Below, piece by piece: positions 17,298 through 28,480 of a DNA stretch of 64,000 nt. Under the pieces are notes generated by a model. It made no database searches. It worked only from the letters and a program-made list of their open reading frames with translations, and was not told where the DNA came from. Origin of the DNA: JAZDRH01 sp047470865 (GTDB taxonomy: Bacteria; Pseudomonadota; Gammaproteobacteria; Pseudomonadales; Pseudomonadaceae); assembly GCF_047470865.1 (NCBI RefSeq), contig NZ_JAZDRH010000013.1, positions 1 through 64,000 of the forward strand. Direction: 5' to 3'. Within the stretch, counting starts at the first letter, position 1. Each line of letters opens with the position of its first letter. The position numbers were made by a program, and so were the translations under genes.

Positions 17298-18905
17298 TTA
17301 GTGGCGGAAGTGACGCATGCCAGTGAATACCATGGCCATACCCGCTTCATCAGCGGCTTCTATGACTTCGTTATCACGCATTGAGCCACCTGGCTGAATA
17401 ACAGCACTAATTCCGGCTTTAGCGGCATTATCAATGCCATCGCGGAACGGGAAGAAGGCATCAGATGCCATAACAGCACCTGCGACTTGTAAGCCTGCAT
17501 GCTCTGCTTTGATGGCCGCAATACGGGCTGAGTTGACGCGGCTCATTTGCCCAGCGCCTACACCAACAGTTTGACGGTTTTTAGCATAAACAATAGCATT
17601 AGATTTAACGAATTTAGCTACTTTCCAAGCAAAAATTAAGTCATGAATTTCTTGTTCAGTAGGTGCGCGCTTGGTAACTACTTTAAGATCTTCAGCAGTG
17701 ATCATCTGAATATCACGGCTTTGTACTAATAAGCCGCCTGTTACGCGTTTGTAATCTAAACCGAAACTGCGTTCAGCTGGCCAGTGGCCTGTTTCTAATA
17801 AACGCACATTAGCTTTCGCTGCGACAACTGAGCGTGCTTCAACGCTGATAGCCGGAGCAATAATTACTTCTACAAATTGACGATCTACAATAGCCTGAGC
17901 AGTTTCAGCGTCTAGTTCTCGGTTAAAGGCAATAATGCCACCAAAGGCAGACTCGCTATCTGTTGCATAGGCAAGGTCATAAGCTTTACGAATACCACCA
18001 TCGGCCTCTGGCACAACAGCTACGCCACAAGGATTGGCATGTTTAACAATGACGCAGGCCGGCTTGGTAAAGCTTTTTACACACTCTAGCGCTGCATCGG
18101 TATCAGCTACATTGTTGTAAGAAAGTTCTTTGCCTTGCAGCTGCTTAGCAGTTGCTACGCTAGCTTCTGTAGGATTAGCTTCTACGTAGAAAGCGGCACT
18201 TTGATGAGGATTTTCACCGTAACGCATATCTTGCGCTTTAATAAATTGGCTATTAAAGGTGCGTGGAAATTCAAGACGGTCTTGAGTGCTTAGTGTCTCA
18301 GCGTTTTGATTGATACTGCCTAAATAATTGGCAATCATGCCATCATACGCAGCTGTATGCTCAAAGGCTTTCAGAGCTAAGTCAAAGCGTTGTTGGTAGG
18401 TTAAGCCGCCGTTTTTTAAGTTACTCATTACCTGAGTGTAGTCGTTGGCATTAACCACAATAGCAACGTCTTTATGGTTTTTTGCTGCACTACGTACCAT
18501 GGTTGGTCCGCCAATGTCGATATTTTCAATGGCATCAGGTAGTGTGCAGTTGGTTTTAGCAACAGTGGCCGCAAATGGGTAGAGGTTTACTGCTACGAGG
18601 TCAATTGGCTTGATGCTATGCTGTTCCATAATAGCAGCATCTATTGCGCGGCGACCTAAAATACCACCGTGAATTTTAGGATGCAGCGTTTTTACACGAC
18701 CGTCCATCATCTCAGGGAAACCAGTGTAGTCAGCAACTTCAATAGCTGGGATCTGGTTGTCACAAAGTAGCTTATAAGTTCCGCCAGTTGACAGAATTTC
18801 TACGCCTAGTGCTGCTAGTTCGCGTGCGAACTCAACAATACCAGTTTTATCCGAAACGCTAATTAATGCTCGGCGTACAGGTAAGCTAGAAGTATGGTCG
18901 GTCAT
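17298..18905 (-). CDS. purH: Bifunctional AICAR transformylase / IMP cyclohydrolase
   Basis: Last two steps of IMP synthesis. 535 residues: N-terminal MGS-like cyclohydrolase (ALISVSDKTGIVEFA; STGGTYKLL) and C-terminal transformylase with the KHANPCGVA motif (catalytic Lys-His) and the GGIIAFNREL and RVNSARIAA segments. Full length relative to the 529-residue E. coli enzyme. Lies 42 bp after fis in a dusB-fis-purH-purD order known from Pseudomonas. Confidence 0.97.
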   Translation of the reverse strand: MTDHTSSLPVRRALISVSDKTGIVEFARELAALGVEILSTGGTYKLLCDNQIPAIEVADYTGFPEMMDGRVKTLHPKIHGGILGRRAIDAAIMEQHSIKPIDLVAVNLYPFAATVAKTNCTLPDAIENIDIGGPTMVRSAAKNHKDVAIVVNANDYTQVMSNLKNGGLTYQQRFDLALKAFEHTAAYDGMIANYLGSINQNAETLSTQDRLEFPRTFNSQFIKAQDMRYGENPHQSAAFYVEANPTEASVATAKQLQGKELSYNNVADTDAALECVKSFTKPACVIVKHANPCGVAVVPEADGGIRKAYDLAYATDSESAFGGIIAFNRELDAETAQAIVDRQFVEVIIAPAISVEARSVVAAKANVRLLETGHWPAERSFGLDYKRVTGGLLVQSRDIQMITAEDLKVVTKRAPTEQEIHDLIFAWKVAKFVKSNAIVYAKNRQTVGVGAGQMSRVNSARIAAIKAEHAGLQVAGAVMASDAFFPFRDGIDNAAKAGISAVIQPGGSMRDNEVIEAADEAGMAMVFTGMRHFRH

Positions 18906-18947
18906 GTGTATTCCTAGGTAATGGCAAGTTGGCCAGTTTTGAAACGA

Positions 18948-19262
18948 TTACAACAAATCGTATTGCTTTAGCTTTTTTCGTAAAGTTCCACGGTTTAAAC
19001 CTAGAACTTCAGATGCCTTAGTTTGATTGCCCTTAACATGCTGCATAACAGTAGACAGTAAAGGCGCCTCTACTTCACTTAAAACTAAGTTATAAACATC
19101 CGTAACGTCAGCACCTTCAAGATGCATAAAGTAGTTTTGTAGAGTTTGTTCTACACACTCGCGTAACGTTAATGAATGCGTTGCGGGTGTTTTTATAGTT
19201 TGAATCTGATCGCTCACCGATGAGTTCCTATGTAATGCTTCGTACCCATTCATCTGTGTCAT
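18948..19262 (-). CDS. fis: DNA-binding protein Fis
   Basis: Nucleoid protein that bends DNA and activates rRNA and tRNA promoters. 104 residues: a variable N-arm, the dimerising helices (LRECVEQTLQNYF) and the C-terminal helix-turn-helix (KASEVLGLNRGTLRKKLK, about 82-99). The start overlaps the dusB stop by 4 bases; the codon for Met4 could also be used. Coupled dusB-fis is the usual gammaproteobacterial arrangement. Confidence 0.95.
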   Translation of the reverse strand: MTQMNGYEALHRNSSVSDQIQTIKTPATHSLTLRECVEQTLQNYFMHLEGADVTDVYNLVLSEVEAPLLSTVMQHVKGNQTKASEVLGLNRGTLRKKLKQYDLL

Positions 19263-20257
19263 GCTGCTTCCCCAATTCCTTGTTGACGTAGCAGGTTAAA
19301 GTGCTCGCCAAGTAAGAAACGCTGTTCTTGCGCAGTCTCAAGCTGGTTAAAATGTGTACGAAATGTTTTAGCGTTCGGAAAACTGTTTAAATACCAAGCT
19401 ATATGTTTGCGTGCAATTTTAATACCCATAAAATCACCATAAAAATTATGAAGGGCATTTAAGTGCTCAAGTACTGTGTTTTCTATTTCTGTTAATGATG
19501 GTGAACTGAGTAGTTCTCCGCTTTGCAGGTAATGCCAAATTTCACGGAATATCCATGGTTTGCCCTGAGCACCGCGTCCAATCAATAGACCATCAGCCCC
19601 TGTATACTGCAAAACCTCATGAGCTTTTTTAGCGCTTGTAATATCGCCATTAGCAAAGACTGGAATTGTTACTGCTTGCTTAATTTGAGCAATAGTGTCG
19701 TATTCAGCTTCGCCTTTATACAAATCCACTCGCGTGCGCCCATGAACAGCTAAAGCGGCAATGCCTGCCTCCTCTGCAATTTTTGCAATACAGACACCGT
19801 TTCTATGTTGATGATCCCAGCCTGTACGTATTTTAAGGGTTACAGGCACGTCTACAGCCTTTACTACGGCATGTAAGATTTGCGTAACCAAAGTTTCATC
19901 TTGCATCAACGCTGAGCCTGCCGCCTTATTGCAAACTTTCTTTGCCGGGCATCCCATGTTGATATCAACAATCTGTGCACCTAATGCAACGCAGGCTTGG
20001 GCTGCATTAGCTAGCATTTGAGGATCGCCACCAGCAATTTGCACCGAACGTGGTTCTGTATCATCCGCTCGCAGTAAGCGTAGACTGGATTTGCGAGAGT
20101 TCCATAGACTTACATCACTGGTAAGCATTTCAGCGACAACCATTCCTGCGCCAAAACGCTTGCAGAGCTCGCGAAATGGACGATCGGTAACGCCAGCCAT
20201 AGGTGCAAGCACTAATGGGTTGGTTAGCTGATAAGGACCAATATGTACAGGAGACAT
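19259..20257 (-). CDS. dusB: tRNA-dihydrouridine synthase B
   Basis: FMN- and NADPH-dependent reduction of U17-type uridines in tRNA. 332 residues: TIM-barrel with VLAPMAGVTDRPFREL at the start, the catalytic-cysteine motif NMGCPAKKV (about 100-108), KIRTGWD, VHGRTR and GRGAQGKPWIF FMN-site segments, then the helical C-domain. First gene of the dusB-fis pair. Confidence 0.96.
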   Translation of the reverse strand: MSPVHIGPYQLTNPLVLAPMAGVTDRPFRELCKRFGAGMVVAEMLTSDVSLWNSRKSSLRLLRADDTEPRSVQIAGGDPQMLANAAQACVALGAQIVDINMGCPAKKVCNKAAGSALMQDETLVTQILHAVVKAVDVPVTLKIRTGWDHQHRNGVCIAKIAEEAGIAALAVHGRTRVDLYKGEAEYDTIAQIKQAVTIPVFANGDITSAKKAHEVLQYTGADGLLIGRGAQGKPWIFREIWHYLQSGELLSSPSLTEIENTVLEHLNALHNFYGDFMGIKIARKHIAWYLNSFPNAKTFRTHFNQLETAQEQRFLLGEHFNLLRQQGIGEAA

Positions 20258-20391
20258 GCAAAATACCTATCCCTATAGGGAGATAATTCGATCACGTAAC
20301 TAGGAGTAGAAAAGGCTGAGCATAATACCCTTTCTTGCTTCTAGGATAAAGCAAGATTGGATAAAAAATGATCAATGTATTACTTGACAAA

Positions 20392-21982
<1,591 letters not shown>

Positions 21983-22016
21983 AGTTATTCACTGCTAATA
22001 GCACGGCGTTAGGCGT

Positions 22017-22892
22017 TTAGCGACGCACACCACTAATGCGCACCCAGCCTTCTTTTTCAGTGGTAAGATCAAGCGCAAAATCCTTTTCATAGGCTTGACG
22101 CACATCTTCTGCCTGTTCGGCTAATATGCCAGATAAAGCTAGACGCGTCCCTAGTTTTGTATGCGAGGTGATAACAGGTGCAAGTTCTACTAAAGGGCCT
22201 GCAAGAATATTGGCGACTACAACATCAAAGGATTGTTGGGGCATATCTTTAGGTAGATATAAATCAAACTGAGTATCTGGAATTTGATTGCGCTGTGCGT
22301 TATCACGTGAAGCTTCTAGGGCTTGTGGATCAATATCTGTGCCCACAGCATGCTGAGCACCTAGCAATAATCCTGCTATGGCTAGAATGCCTGAGCCACA
22401 GCCAAAATCAAGTAATTGGCTATGATCGAGGTTTTGCTGATCTAGCCATTCTAAGCATAGTGCTGTTGTAGGGTGTGTACCTGTGCCGAAGGCTAGGCCT
22501 GGGTCGAGTAATAGGTTGACAGCTTGAGGCTCAGGTGCTTGATGCCAGCTAGGTACTATCCAGAGACGTTTGCCAAACTGCATTGGATGGAAGTTATCCA
22601 TCCAACTACGTTCCCAGTCTTGATCTTCAATAGTCTCAAACGCTGTTTCAGGTAACTGGTTATTGCGCAGTTGCAATTGAGCAAGCACTTGTTCTTGTGT
22701 AACGTCGCTTTCAAATAAAGCTAACAAATGTGTCTGTGTCCATAGCGGTGTTGTGCCTAAATCTGGTTCATAGATAGGCTGATCTTGGGCGTCCATAAAG
22801 GTAACAGAAACTGCGCCCATCTCTAGCAGTTGATCTTCCCAGTGGTTTGCCTGTTCAGGTGTAATAGCAAGTCGAACTTGTAGCCAAGCCAT
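22017..22892 (-). CDS. prmA: Ribosomal protein L11 methyltransferase
   Basis: Trimethylates L11 at several Lys and the N-terminal amine using SAM. 291 residues from the ATG at 22892, which has AAAGG 7 bases upstream and gives the family start MAWLQVRL; an in-frame ATG 18 bp earlier is less likely. N-terminal L11-binding domain, then class I methyltransferase with LAFGTGTHPTT and motif I LLDFGCGSGILAIA, and VVANILAGPL as the catalytic-region motif. Confidence 0.95.
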   Translation of the reverse strand: MAWLQVRLAITPEQANHWEDQLLEMGAVSVTFMDAQDQPIYEPDLGTTPLWTQTHLLALFESDVTQEQVLAQLQLRNNQLPETAFETIEDQDWERSWMDNFHPMQFGKRLWIVPSWHQAPEPQAVNLLLDPGLAFGTGTHPTTALCLEWLDQQNLDHSQLLDFGCGSGILAIAGLLLGAQHAVGTDIDPQALEASRDNAQRNQIPDTQFDLYLPKDMPQQSFDVVVANILAGPLVELAPVITSHTKLGTRLALSGILAEQAEDVRQAYEKDFALDLTTEKEGWVRISGVRR

Positions 22893-22916
22893 GTTTAAAC
22901 CTTTATTCATCGTAAG

Positions 22917-24080
22917 TTAGCAGGGCTGTGGCACTGCTTGTTGTAATAAGTAGTAGTTTTGTACCGGATTGGCGTATTGCTCAATTAAGTACGGCAAATG
23001 CTCAGCTGGGCATTGTGCGCTACGTTTAGCTAGATAGGCGGTAGCTTGAGCTAGCTCTTCTGCAGAAAAGGCAGGAGGTGTTACCTTTAGTTGTTGATCA
23101 CGCTTACCCCATTGCTGCCATGCAAGGTAATGAATAGGGCGTAATTGGTAATTACCAATAATTTGAATATCAATTGCTTTAGCTAGTGCTTTAGGGTTGT
23201 CACTAGCCTCTTTAATTATTGGGCAAAAGTGGATGTGCACACGACCTTTGTAACCAGTAATACCTTTGGCAATACTGGCGTCATCTTCACCGCTGGCTTT
23301 ATTGTAGGCGCCTGTGCTGTCTAGCATATAAAGCTCACGCGCTTTGGCTAGATCGCAAGGATCATATTCATAACTAATAGATACTGGCATCAAGTTGAGA
23401 GACTGGATAACTGACGCAAAATCTTCATCTTTGCGGCTCATATGAAACATTTTCAAAATAGCGCTATCTGTCTCATCATTGCCATCTTTAGCCCGGCCTT
23501 CTGCTTGGGCAATCCAAATAGAGGCGTTGTCTTGAGTGATAGACTGATTAATGTAGTCAGATAGCTGTAAAAAAGCAGCGAGTTTTTCGCGGCGCCCTTC
23601 AACGGAGCGTTTGACAATAAAGCTTTTATTCAAGCGCATGAGATCGCTAACAAAGGGGCGCTGTAATAGATTATCGCCAATCGCAATGCGTGGAGTAGCT
23701 TGTTTTGCCCTATACATAGCATAGGTTACCAAGGCAGGATCCATCACAATATCACGATGGTTAGCCATTAGTAAGTGTGCTTGTTGGTCTTGTAAATGCT
23801 CTAAGCCACTGATAGTAAAACTATCACAGGTTGAATCAATACTCTTGGCTACATAGCTTTCAACCAGTAGCTGTACATCGTCAACGGTTTTTAAGTTGCG
23901 TGTTTTAGCTTTTAAGCGCCAAGCGACGAGGCGGCGTAATAAGGGGCCTAAATAACGATGAAGGCGTGGAAAGCTAAAGCTAGAAATAGTATTTAGAAAG
24001 GCTTGATCCGATTGCAAGCGCTGAAGAATGCTTGAAACTTCATTGTCATTAAAAGGGCGAATATCGCTGAATGGATCCAT
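22917..24080 (-). CDS. 1-acyl-glycerol-3-phosphate acyltransferase-like protein
   Basis: 387 residues. PlsC-type acyltransferase core (about 85-290) with a catalytic block ANHRDIVMDPAL (His-x4-Asp, about 107-113) and, further on, the substrate motif AEGRAKDGND. No clear membrane helix, unlike plain PlsC, and an N-terminal extension of about 80 residues is present. Probably membrane-associated acyl transfer to a glycerol or lysolipid acceptor; the exact substrate is not known. Twenty-four bases before prmA, same strand. Confidence 0.75.
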   Translation of the reverse strand: MDPFSDIRPFNDNEVSSILQRLQSDQAFLNTISSFSFPRLHRYLGPLLRRLVAWRLKAKTRNLKTVDDVQLLVESYVAKSIDSTCDSFTISGLEHLQDQQAHLLMANHRDIVMDPALVTYAMYRAKQATPRIAIGDNLLQRPFVSDLMRLNKSFIVKRSVEGRREKLAAFLQLSDYINQSITQDNASIWIAQAEGRAKDGNDETDSAILKMFHMSRKDEDFASVIQSLNLMPVSISYEYDPCDLAKARELYMLDSTGAYNKASGEDDASIAKGITGYKGRVHIHFCPIIKEASDNPKALAKAIDIQIIGNYQLRPIHYLAWQQWGKRDQQLKVTPPAFSAEELAQATAYLAKRSAQCPAEHLPYLIEQYANPVQNYYLLQQAVPQPC

Positions 24081-24254
24081 TTTCTACTCATTAACTGATG
24101 ATGGAGCGTTGGGCATCATAGATGTAAAGTGGGCTACTATACACTATTAGTAAAATGGGTTTAATTATTACATGCTCTATCAGCGTTAAACTAGGCGATA
24201 AGCACGTATTTAGTTGAATGAATAGGTCAAATTTTTCGGTAAGGTTGTTAATTT

Positions 24255-24866
24255 ATGGCGGGACGCATTGCTTTATTTGAGTGGCCGCAAACATTAAGTG
24301 TTATTTCAGGTTTTCCACAAAACATGCAGGCACATTGGAATTTAGTGCCTAATAAGTCTGTTCTAATGTTACGTCAAGAAAGCGATCTTCAAGCTGATTT
24401 AGCCTTATGGGGGCTAACACCACAATGGATGACTGACTTTTCAAGAGCAGCGCCCCATGCGCGCCTTGAAACAATAGAACAGCAACCTATGTTTAAACAA
24501 GCGTATGCCCAACGGCGTTGCGCCATTGTTGCCAATGGTTTTTTTGAATGGCGTGGCAAAGAGCGTAAGCAGGCGTATTGGTTATTCCAAGCTCAGCAGC
24601 CGCTTATTTTTTTGGCTGGTATTTGGGAATCCTTTGACATTGCAGGCAAGCAGTATTTGAGCGTGGCAATGCTGACTTATCAAGCGGCTCAATTACGTCG
24701 TCCCCTTTTATTGAATAAGAAGATGATGCGTCGTTGGCTAAATAAAGATGAATCTTTGGTAGGGCTGGCTGATGATCTGGTAGTGCAGCCTCAGCTTTTT
24801 GAGCGCAAGGTGAGTCGTTGGGTGAGTGATCCAGACTTTGATGGGCCGGAGTGTTTGATGCCTTAA
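24255..24866 (+). CDS. SRAP-family protein lacking catalytic residues
   Basis: 203 residues with the SRAP (YedK/HMCES) fold signature: WGLTPQWMTD, HARLETIEQQPMF, RRCAIVANGFFEWRG. YedK crosslinks to abasic sites through Cys2 exposed after Met removal. Here residue 2 is Ala (MAGR in place of MCGR), the Asn of NARAE is His68, and the late His of IHDRMP is Gln146 (AQLRRP). Only Glu98 of the active site remains. So crosslinking by thiazolidine should not occur; DNA binding may persist. The gene is intact and ends one base before the convergent ptsO stop. TAAGG lies 10 bases before the ATG. Confidence 0.8.
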   Translation: MAGRIALFEWPQTLSVISGFPQNMQAHWNLVPNKSVLMLRQESDLQADLALWGLTPQWMTDFSRAAPHARLETIEQQPMFKQAYAQRRCAIVANGFFEWRGKERKQAYWLFQAQQPLIFLAGIWESFDIAGKQYLSVAMLTYQAAQLRRPLLLNKKMMRRWLNKDESLVGLADDLVVQPQLFERKVSRWVSDPDFDGPECLMP

Positions 24867-25139
24867 CTATTGTTCTTCATCAAAATAACGATTCACTAAA
24901 TCGATCAGAGCTGCTTGTGCTTGTTCTTCTTGTTCGCCATCGGTAATCAGCACTAGGCTTGTACCTTTACTAGCAGCAAGCATCATGACAGACATAATAT
25001 TTTTCCCATCAGATAGCTGTTCTGCGCTGCGTCCTACTTTTATACTGCAAGGAAAGGCAGAGGCAGTGCTAACAAATTTAGCGGCCGCACGTGCATGTAA
25101 ACCTAGTTTATTAATGATATGAAGTTCGCAGCGTTGCAT
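24867..25139 (-). CDS. ptsO: Phosphocarrier protein NPr
   Basis: HPr-like phosphocarrier of the nitrogen PTS, passing phosphate from PtsP to PtsN. 90 residues; active His15 in KLGLHARAA and the conserved region around Ser (GKNIMSVMMLAAS). Last gene of rpoN-hpf-ptsN-rapZ-ptsO. Confidence 0.94.
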   Translation of the reverse strand: MQRCELHIINKLGLHARAAAKFVSTASAFPCSIKVGRSAEQLSDGKNIMSVMMLAASKGTSLVLITDGEQEEQAQAALIDLVNRYFDEEQ

Positions 25140-25145
25140 AGGCAG

Positions 25146-26015
25146 TTATTGACCTTCTAGTTTTAAATCGCGGTGACGTACTTGAACGTTATTAAGTTCA
25201 GCACTGAGCGCTTCACTTAAACGCTGAGCCAGATAAACTGAGCGATGACGTCCGCCTGTGCAGCCAATGGCTATGGTGACATAAGCACGATTGCTAGCGG
25301 CAATACGTGGCAGCCATTTGCTTAGGTAAGTGTAGATATCTTGATACATTTCTTCGGCATCGTGCTGGCCACTTAAATAGTCTTTGATGGCTTGATCTAA
25401 TCCAGAAAGTGGACGCAGATCTGGCTTCCAATAAGGATTAGGTAGGCAGCGTACATCAAAAACTAAATCTGCATCAATAGGAATTCCGCGCTTAAAACCA
25501 AAGGACTCAACTAGAAATGCGGTAGTGGGTTCGGGGCGCTCTAATAGCTGGAGTTTAATAGTATCTCTTAGCTGGTAGAGGTTTAACTCACTGGTATCAA
25601 TGCTGACATCAGCTAAGGATGCAATGGGCTCTAAAACTGTATTTTCATCTTCAATGGCCTCTGCTAGAGAACGTGTATCGTTCGTTAGCGGATGCCGTCG
25701 GCGGGTCTCTGAAAAACGCTTGAGTAAGGTTTTGTCATCAGCATCAAGATAGAGAATTTGACAATCAATATTGCGCTCGCGGACTGTTTGCAGCAAAGCT
25801 GGAAATTGTGCTAGCTGATTAGGCATATTACGAGCATCAATAGATACCGCAACCAGCGGATGCAACAGCTCTGCTGAGAGCAAGGTGCGCTCAGCAAGCT
25901 GGGGCAGCAATAAAGCGGGAAGATTATCTATACAATAAAAATCGTTATCTTCAAGTACATCAAGCGCTGTGCTCTTGCCTGAACCAGAACGTCCACTAAC
26001 GATAATTAATCGCAT
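25146..26015 (-). CDS. rapZ: RNase adapter / nucleotide-binding protein RapZ
   Basis: 289 residues. N-terminal P-loop domain with GRSGSGKST (8-16) and a C-terminal domain with GCTGGRHRSV (about 252-261) which in E. coli binds glucosamine-6-phosphate and small RNAs GlmY/GlmZ. Pseudomonas lacks GlmY/GlmZ as far as known, so its role here may differ. Sits between ptsN and ptsO, 12 bp after ptsN. Confidence 0.94.
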   Translation of the reverse strand: MRLIIVSGRSGSGKSTALDVLEDNDFYCIDNLPALLLPQLAERTLLSAELLHPLVAVSIDARNMPNQLAQFPALLQTVRERNIDCQILYLDADDKTLLKRFSETRRRHPLTNDTRSLAEAIEDENTVLEPIASLADVSIDTSELNLYQLRDTIKLQLLERPEPTTAFLVESFGFKRGIPIDADLVFDVRCLPNPYWKPDLRPLSGLDQAIKDYLSGQHDAEEMYQDIYTYLSKWLPRIAASNRAYVTIAIGCTGGRHRSVYLAQRLSEALSAELNNVQVRHRDLKLEGQ

Positions 26016-26027
26016 GTGATCCTCAAG

Positions 26028-26510
26028 TTAGTCTGCATTGTGTAGCTGTGGTGCAGGTTGTGCATTAATAACAGCTTTATAGAGGGCTTCGCTGTTAGTG
26101 GCTTGGCGTAATTGCTCTAAAGTAGTTGGTTTTTCTAAAATAGTAGCAATTTGCCTTAACAGCTCTAAATGCTCGTCTGTAGCTTCTTCTGGTACTAAAA
26201 GTACAAAAAGTAAGTCTACGGGCTCTCCATCAATTGAATCGAAGTCAATGGGTGTTTCTAGATGAAGTACTGCACTAATAGGTGAAGTACAGCCTGGCAT
26301 GCGGCAATGAGGAATAGCTATTCCGTTACCAAAGCCAGTAGAGCCTAAGCGTTCGCGGGCAATTAAGTTTTCAAACAAGGCATCCTCATCGATATCGCTT
26401 TGATCGTTAGCGACAAGGTGTGCAATTTGTTCTAAAACGCGTTTTTTACTGCCACCCAGCGCGTTGACTAGGCAACGGCTGGGGGTCAGGATTTGTTCTA
26501 TTGAAATCAT
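26028..26510 (-). CDS. ptsN: PTS-Ntr EIIA component PtsN
   Basis: 160 residues, EIIA fold, phosphorylated on His68 (GIAIPHCRM). Regulates by protein contact (in relatives potassium uptake, carbon storage and KdpD). Lies 9 bp after hpf. Confidence 0.94.
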   Translation of the reverse strand: MISIEQILTPSRCLVNALGGSKKRVLEQIAHLVANDQSDIDEDALFENLIARERLGSTGFGNGIAIPHCRMPGCTSPISAVLHLETPIDFDSIDGEPVDLLFVLLVPEEATDEHLELLRQIATILEKPTTLEQLRQATNSEALYKAVINAQPAPQLHNAD

Positions 26511-26519
26511 TGTTTAGTA

Positions 26520-26828
26520 TCAGCGGTCGAGAACGCCTTTTTGTCGATCTAACAATTTCTCTTTATGTTTAATCAACTGGCGATCGAGTTTATCAACTAA
26601 TAAGTCTATTGCAGCATACATATCTTCATGTTCAGCATTGCCTACAATATCTCCACCAGCAATAAGCAAGGTTGCATCTACTTTTTGCTTAAGCTTTTCT
26701 ACACTGAGAATCACATTAGCACTGGTGATCTTATCGTAATGCCGCTCTAGTTTAGCAAATTTCTCGCTAACATAGTCACGTAAGGCATCAGTAACTTCTA
26801 ATTGGTGTCCGGTAATGTTGACTTGCAT
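26520..26828 (-). CDS. hpf: Ribosome hibernation promoting factor (short form)
   Basis: 102 residues from the ATG at 26828 (MQVNITGHQLEVTDALRDYV), with AAGGAGA 5 bases upstream; a longer in-frame start at 26855 is not supported. Short HPF/YfiA fold that binds 16S rRNA in the decoding region and drives 100S dimers. Usual place right after rpoN. Confidence 0.93.
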   Translation of the reverse strand: MQVNITGHQLEVTDALRDYVSEKFAKLERHYDKITSANVILSVEKLKQKVDATLLIAGGDIVGNAEHEDMYAAIDLLVDKLDRQLIKHKEKLLDRQKGVLDR

Positions 26829-26904
26829 ACTGCTCTCCTTAATCAACCCAATCAAAATACAAGCGATTTGCTGTATTTCTAGGCTAGTTTACCCATAGTT
26901 ACAC

Positions 26905-28338
26905 TTATAAACGTTGCTTACGCTCACTAGACGATAAGATTCCTAAGGATTCTCTATACTTAGCAATGGTGCGTCTAGCCACTTGAATACCTTGTTCCTC
27001 TAGTAAATCAACAATTTTGCTATCACTCAAGGGTTTTTTGGGATCTTCTTTTTCAACCAGCTTACGAATTAGAGCACGAATAGCAGTTGATGAAAATTCA
27101 CCACCTTCGGCTGTATTAACGTGACTAGAAAAGAAATACTTTAGTTCAAAAATCCCTCGAGGAGTATGCATATACTTTTGGGTAGTAGCGCGTGAAATGG
27201 TAGATTCGTGCATGCCAAGTTGTTCGGCAACTTCTGCTAACACAAGAGGTTTCATCGCCTCTGGGCCTTCTTCAAAGAAGCCTTTTTGCACGTTTAAAAT
27301 AGTTGTGGCTACTTTGAGTAGTGTTTCACTTCGACTTTGTAAGCTCTTAATAAACCATTTTGCCTCTTGCAGCTGATTGCGCATATAGAGGTTGTCATCG
27401 CTTTGATCTGCTCTTTGGATAAAGCTTTGGTAATAACTATTTATGTTGAGTTTAGGCATTACTTCAGGGTTAAGTTCTACCAGCCAGCGGCTCTTTTCTT
27501 TACGCACAATAATATCTGGAATGATATAGGTTGCTTCTTCTCCACCGATAGAGGCACCAGGTTTTGGATCAAGCGTTTTAATTAATCGCGTAATAGCACT
27601 TAACTCATCCATATTAATTTTTAGACGGCGTAAAACTAAACTAAAGTCTTTTCCGCCTAGTTGATCTAAAAACTGTGTGCAGAGTTTTTTAGCCTGTGCT
27701 AGATAAGCAGTGTCTTCAGGTAATTGGTTTAATTGTAGTAATAGGCATTCACTGAGATTGCGGGCTGCTACGCCAGTTGGCTCAAAGTGTTGTATGCGAT
27801 GTAATACAACCTGCACTTCATCTAGCTCAATACCTAGCTCAGGCGCAAAGCTGGCGCAAATATCTTCTAAAGGTTCGCGTAAGTAGCCGTCCGCGTCTAA
27901 TGCGTCTATTAAGGTGGTAGCAATAAGGCGGTCGATATCGGTCATGGGCGCTAAATTAAGCTGCCAAAGTAGATGATCGTAAAGATCAGGAATGGCGGCT
28001 GTAGTTGCACCATAATCCCAGTCTTCGCTAGCTACAGGTAAATTGCTGGCGCTGGTTTGGTAGATATCTTCCCAAGCAGTGTCTATCGGTAGATTTTCAG
28101 GAATTTGCTCAGACCATGGGTTTTCATCTTGACGGTCAAGCTCTGCTTTATTGGTGTTATCTTTTATTTCAATACTATTGCTGGCATCTTCTAGCTCTAG
28201 CATTGGGTTTGACTCTAATGCTTGCTGAATTTCAGTTTGTAAGTCCAAGCTTGAAAGTTGAAGCAAACGAATAGCCTGCTGCAACTGAGGCGTCATGCTC
28301 AGTTGTTGGCCCAATTTGAGGACAAGCGAGGCTTTCAT
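26905..28338 (-). CDS. rpoN: RNA polymerase sigma-54 factor
   Basis: 477 residues. Region I (Gln/Leu-rich, LVLKLGQQLSMTPQLQQAI), acidic region II, core-binding region III, and the C-terminal helix-turn-helix plus RpoN box ARRTIAKYRE (454-463) that reads the -24 element. Directs nitrogen, motility and other genes with bEBP activators. Heads the rpoN-hpf-ptsN-rapZ-ptsO cluster. Confidence 0.97.
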   Translation of the reverse strand: MKASLVLKLGQQLSMTPQLQQAIRLLQLSSLDLQTEIQQALESNPMLELEDASNSIEIKDNTNKAELDRQDENPWSEQIPENLPIDTAWEDIYQTSASNLPVASEDWDYGATTAAIPDLYDHLLWQLNLAPMTDIDRLIATTLIDALDADGYLREPLEDICASFAPELGIELDEVQVVLHRIQHFEPTGVAARNLSECLLLQLNQLPEDTAYLAQAKKLCTQFLDQLGGKDFSLVLRRLKINMDELSAITRLIKTLDPKPGASIGGEEATYIIPDIIVRKEKSRWLVELNPEVMPKLNINSYYQSFIQRADQSDDNLYMRNQLQEAKWFIKSLQSRSETLLKVATTILNVQKGFFEEGPEAMKPLVLAEVAEQLGMHESTISRATTQKYMHTPRGIFELKYFFSSHVNTAEGGEFSSTAIRALIRKLVEKEDPKKPLSDSKIVDLLEEQGIQVARRTIAKYRESLGILSSSERKQRL

Positions 28339-28480
28339 AGATAAATCAAAACTCCAAATAAAATAGCTGTGAACACTGTAGCAAATTTTATGCCTGAATT
28401 TTTGATCTTTGGCTAGTGTTGAGCGCTAAACTTTAGCACAAGAAGAAAAGTAGGCAGCTAAAGCCGCCTACAGAATATGA

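Noticed and set aside
20310..20360. Terminator or sigma-70 promoter between the DUF3426 gene and dusB
   Set aside because: A 7-bp hairpin and a TATTAT box exist, but no T-run and no -35 at proper spacing.
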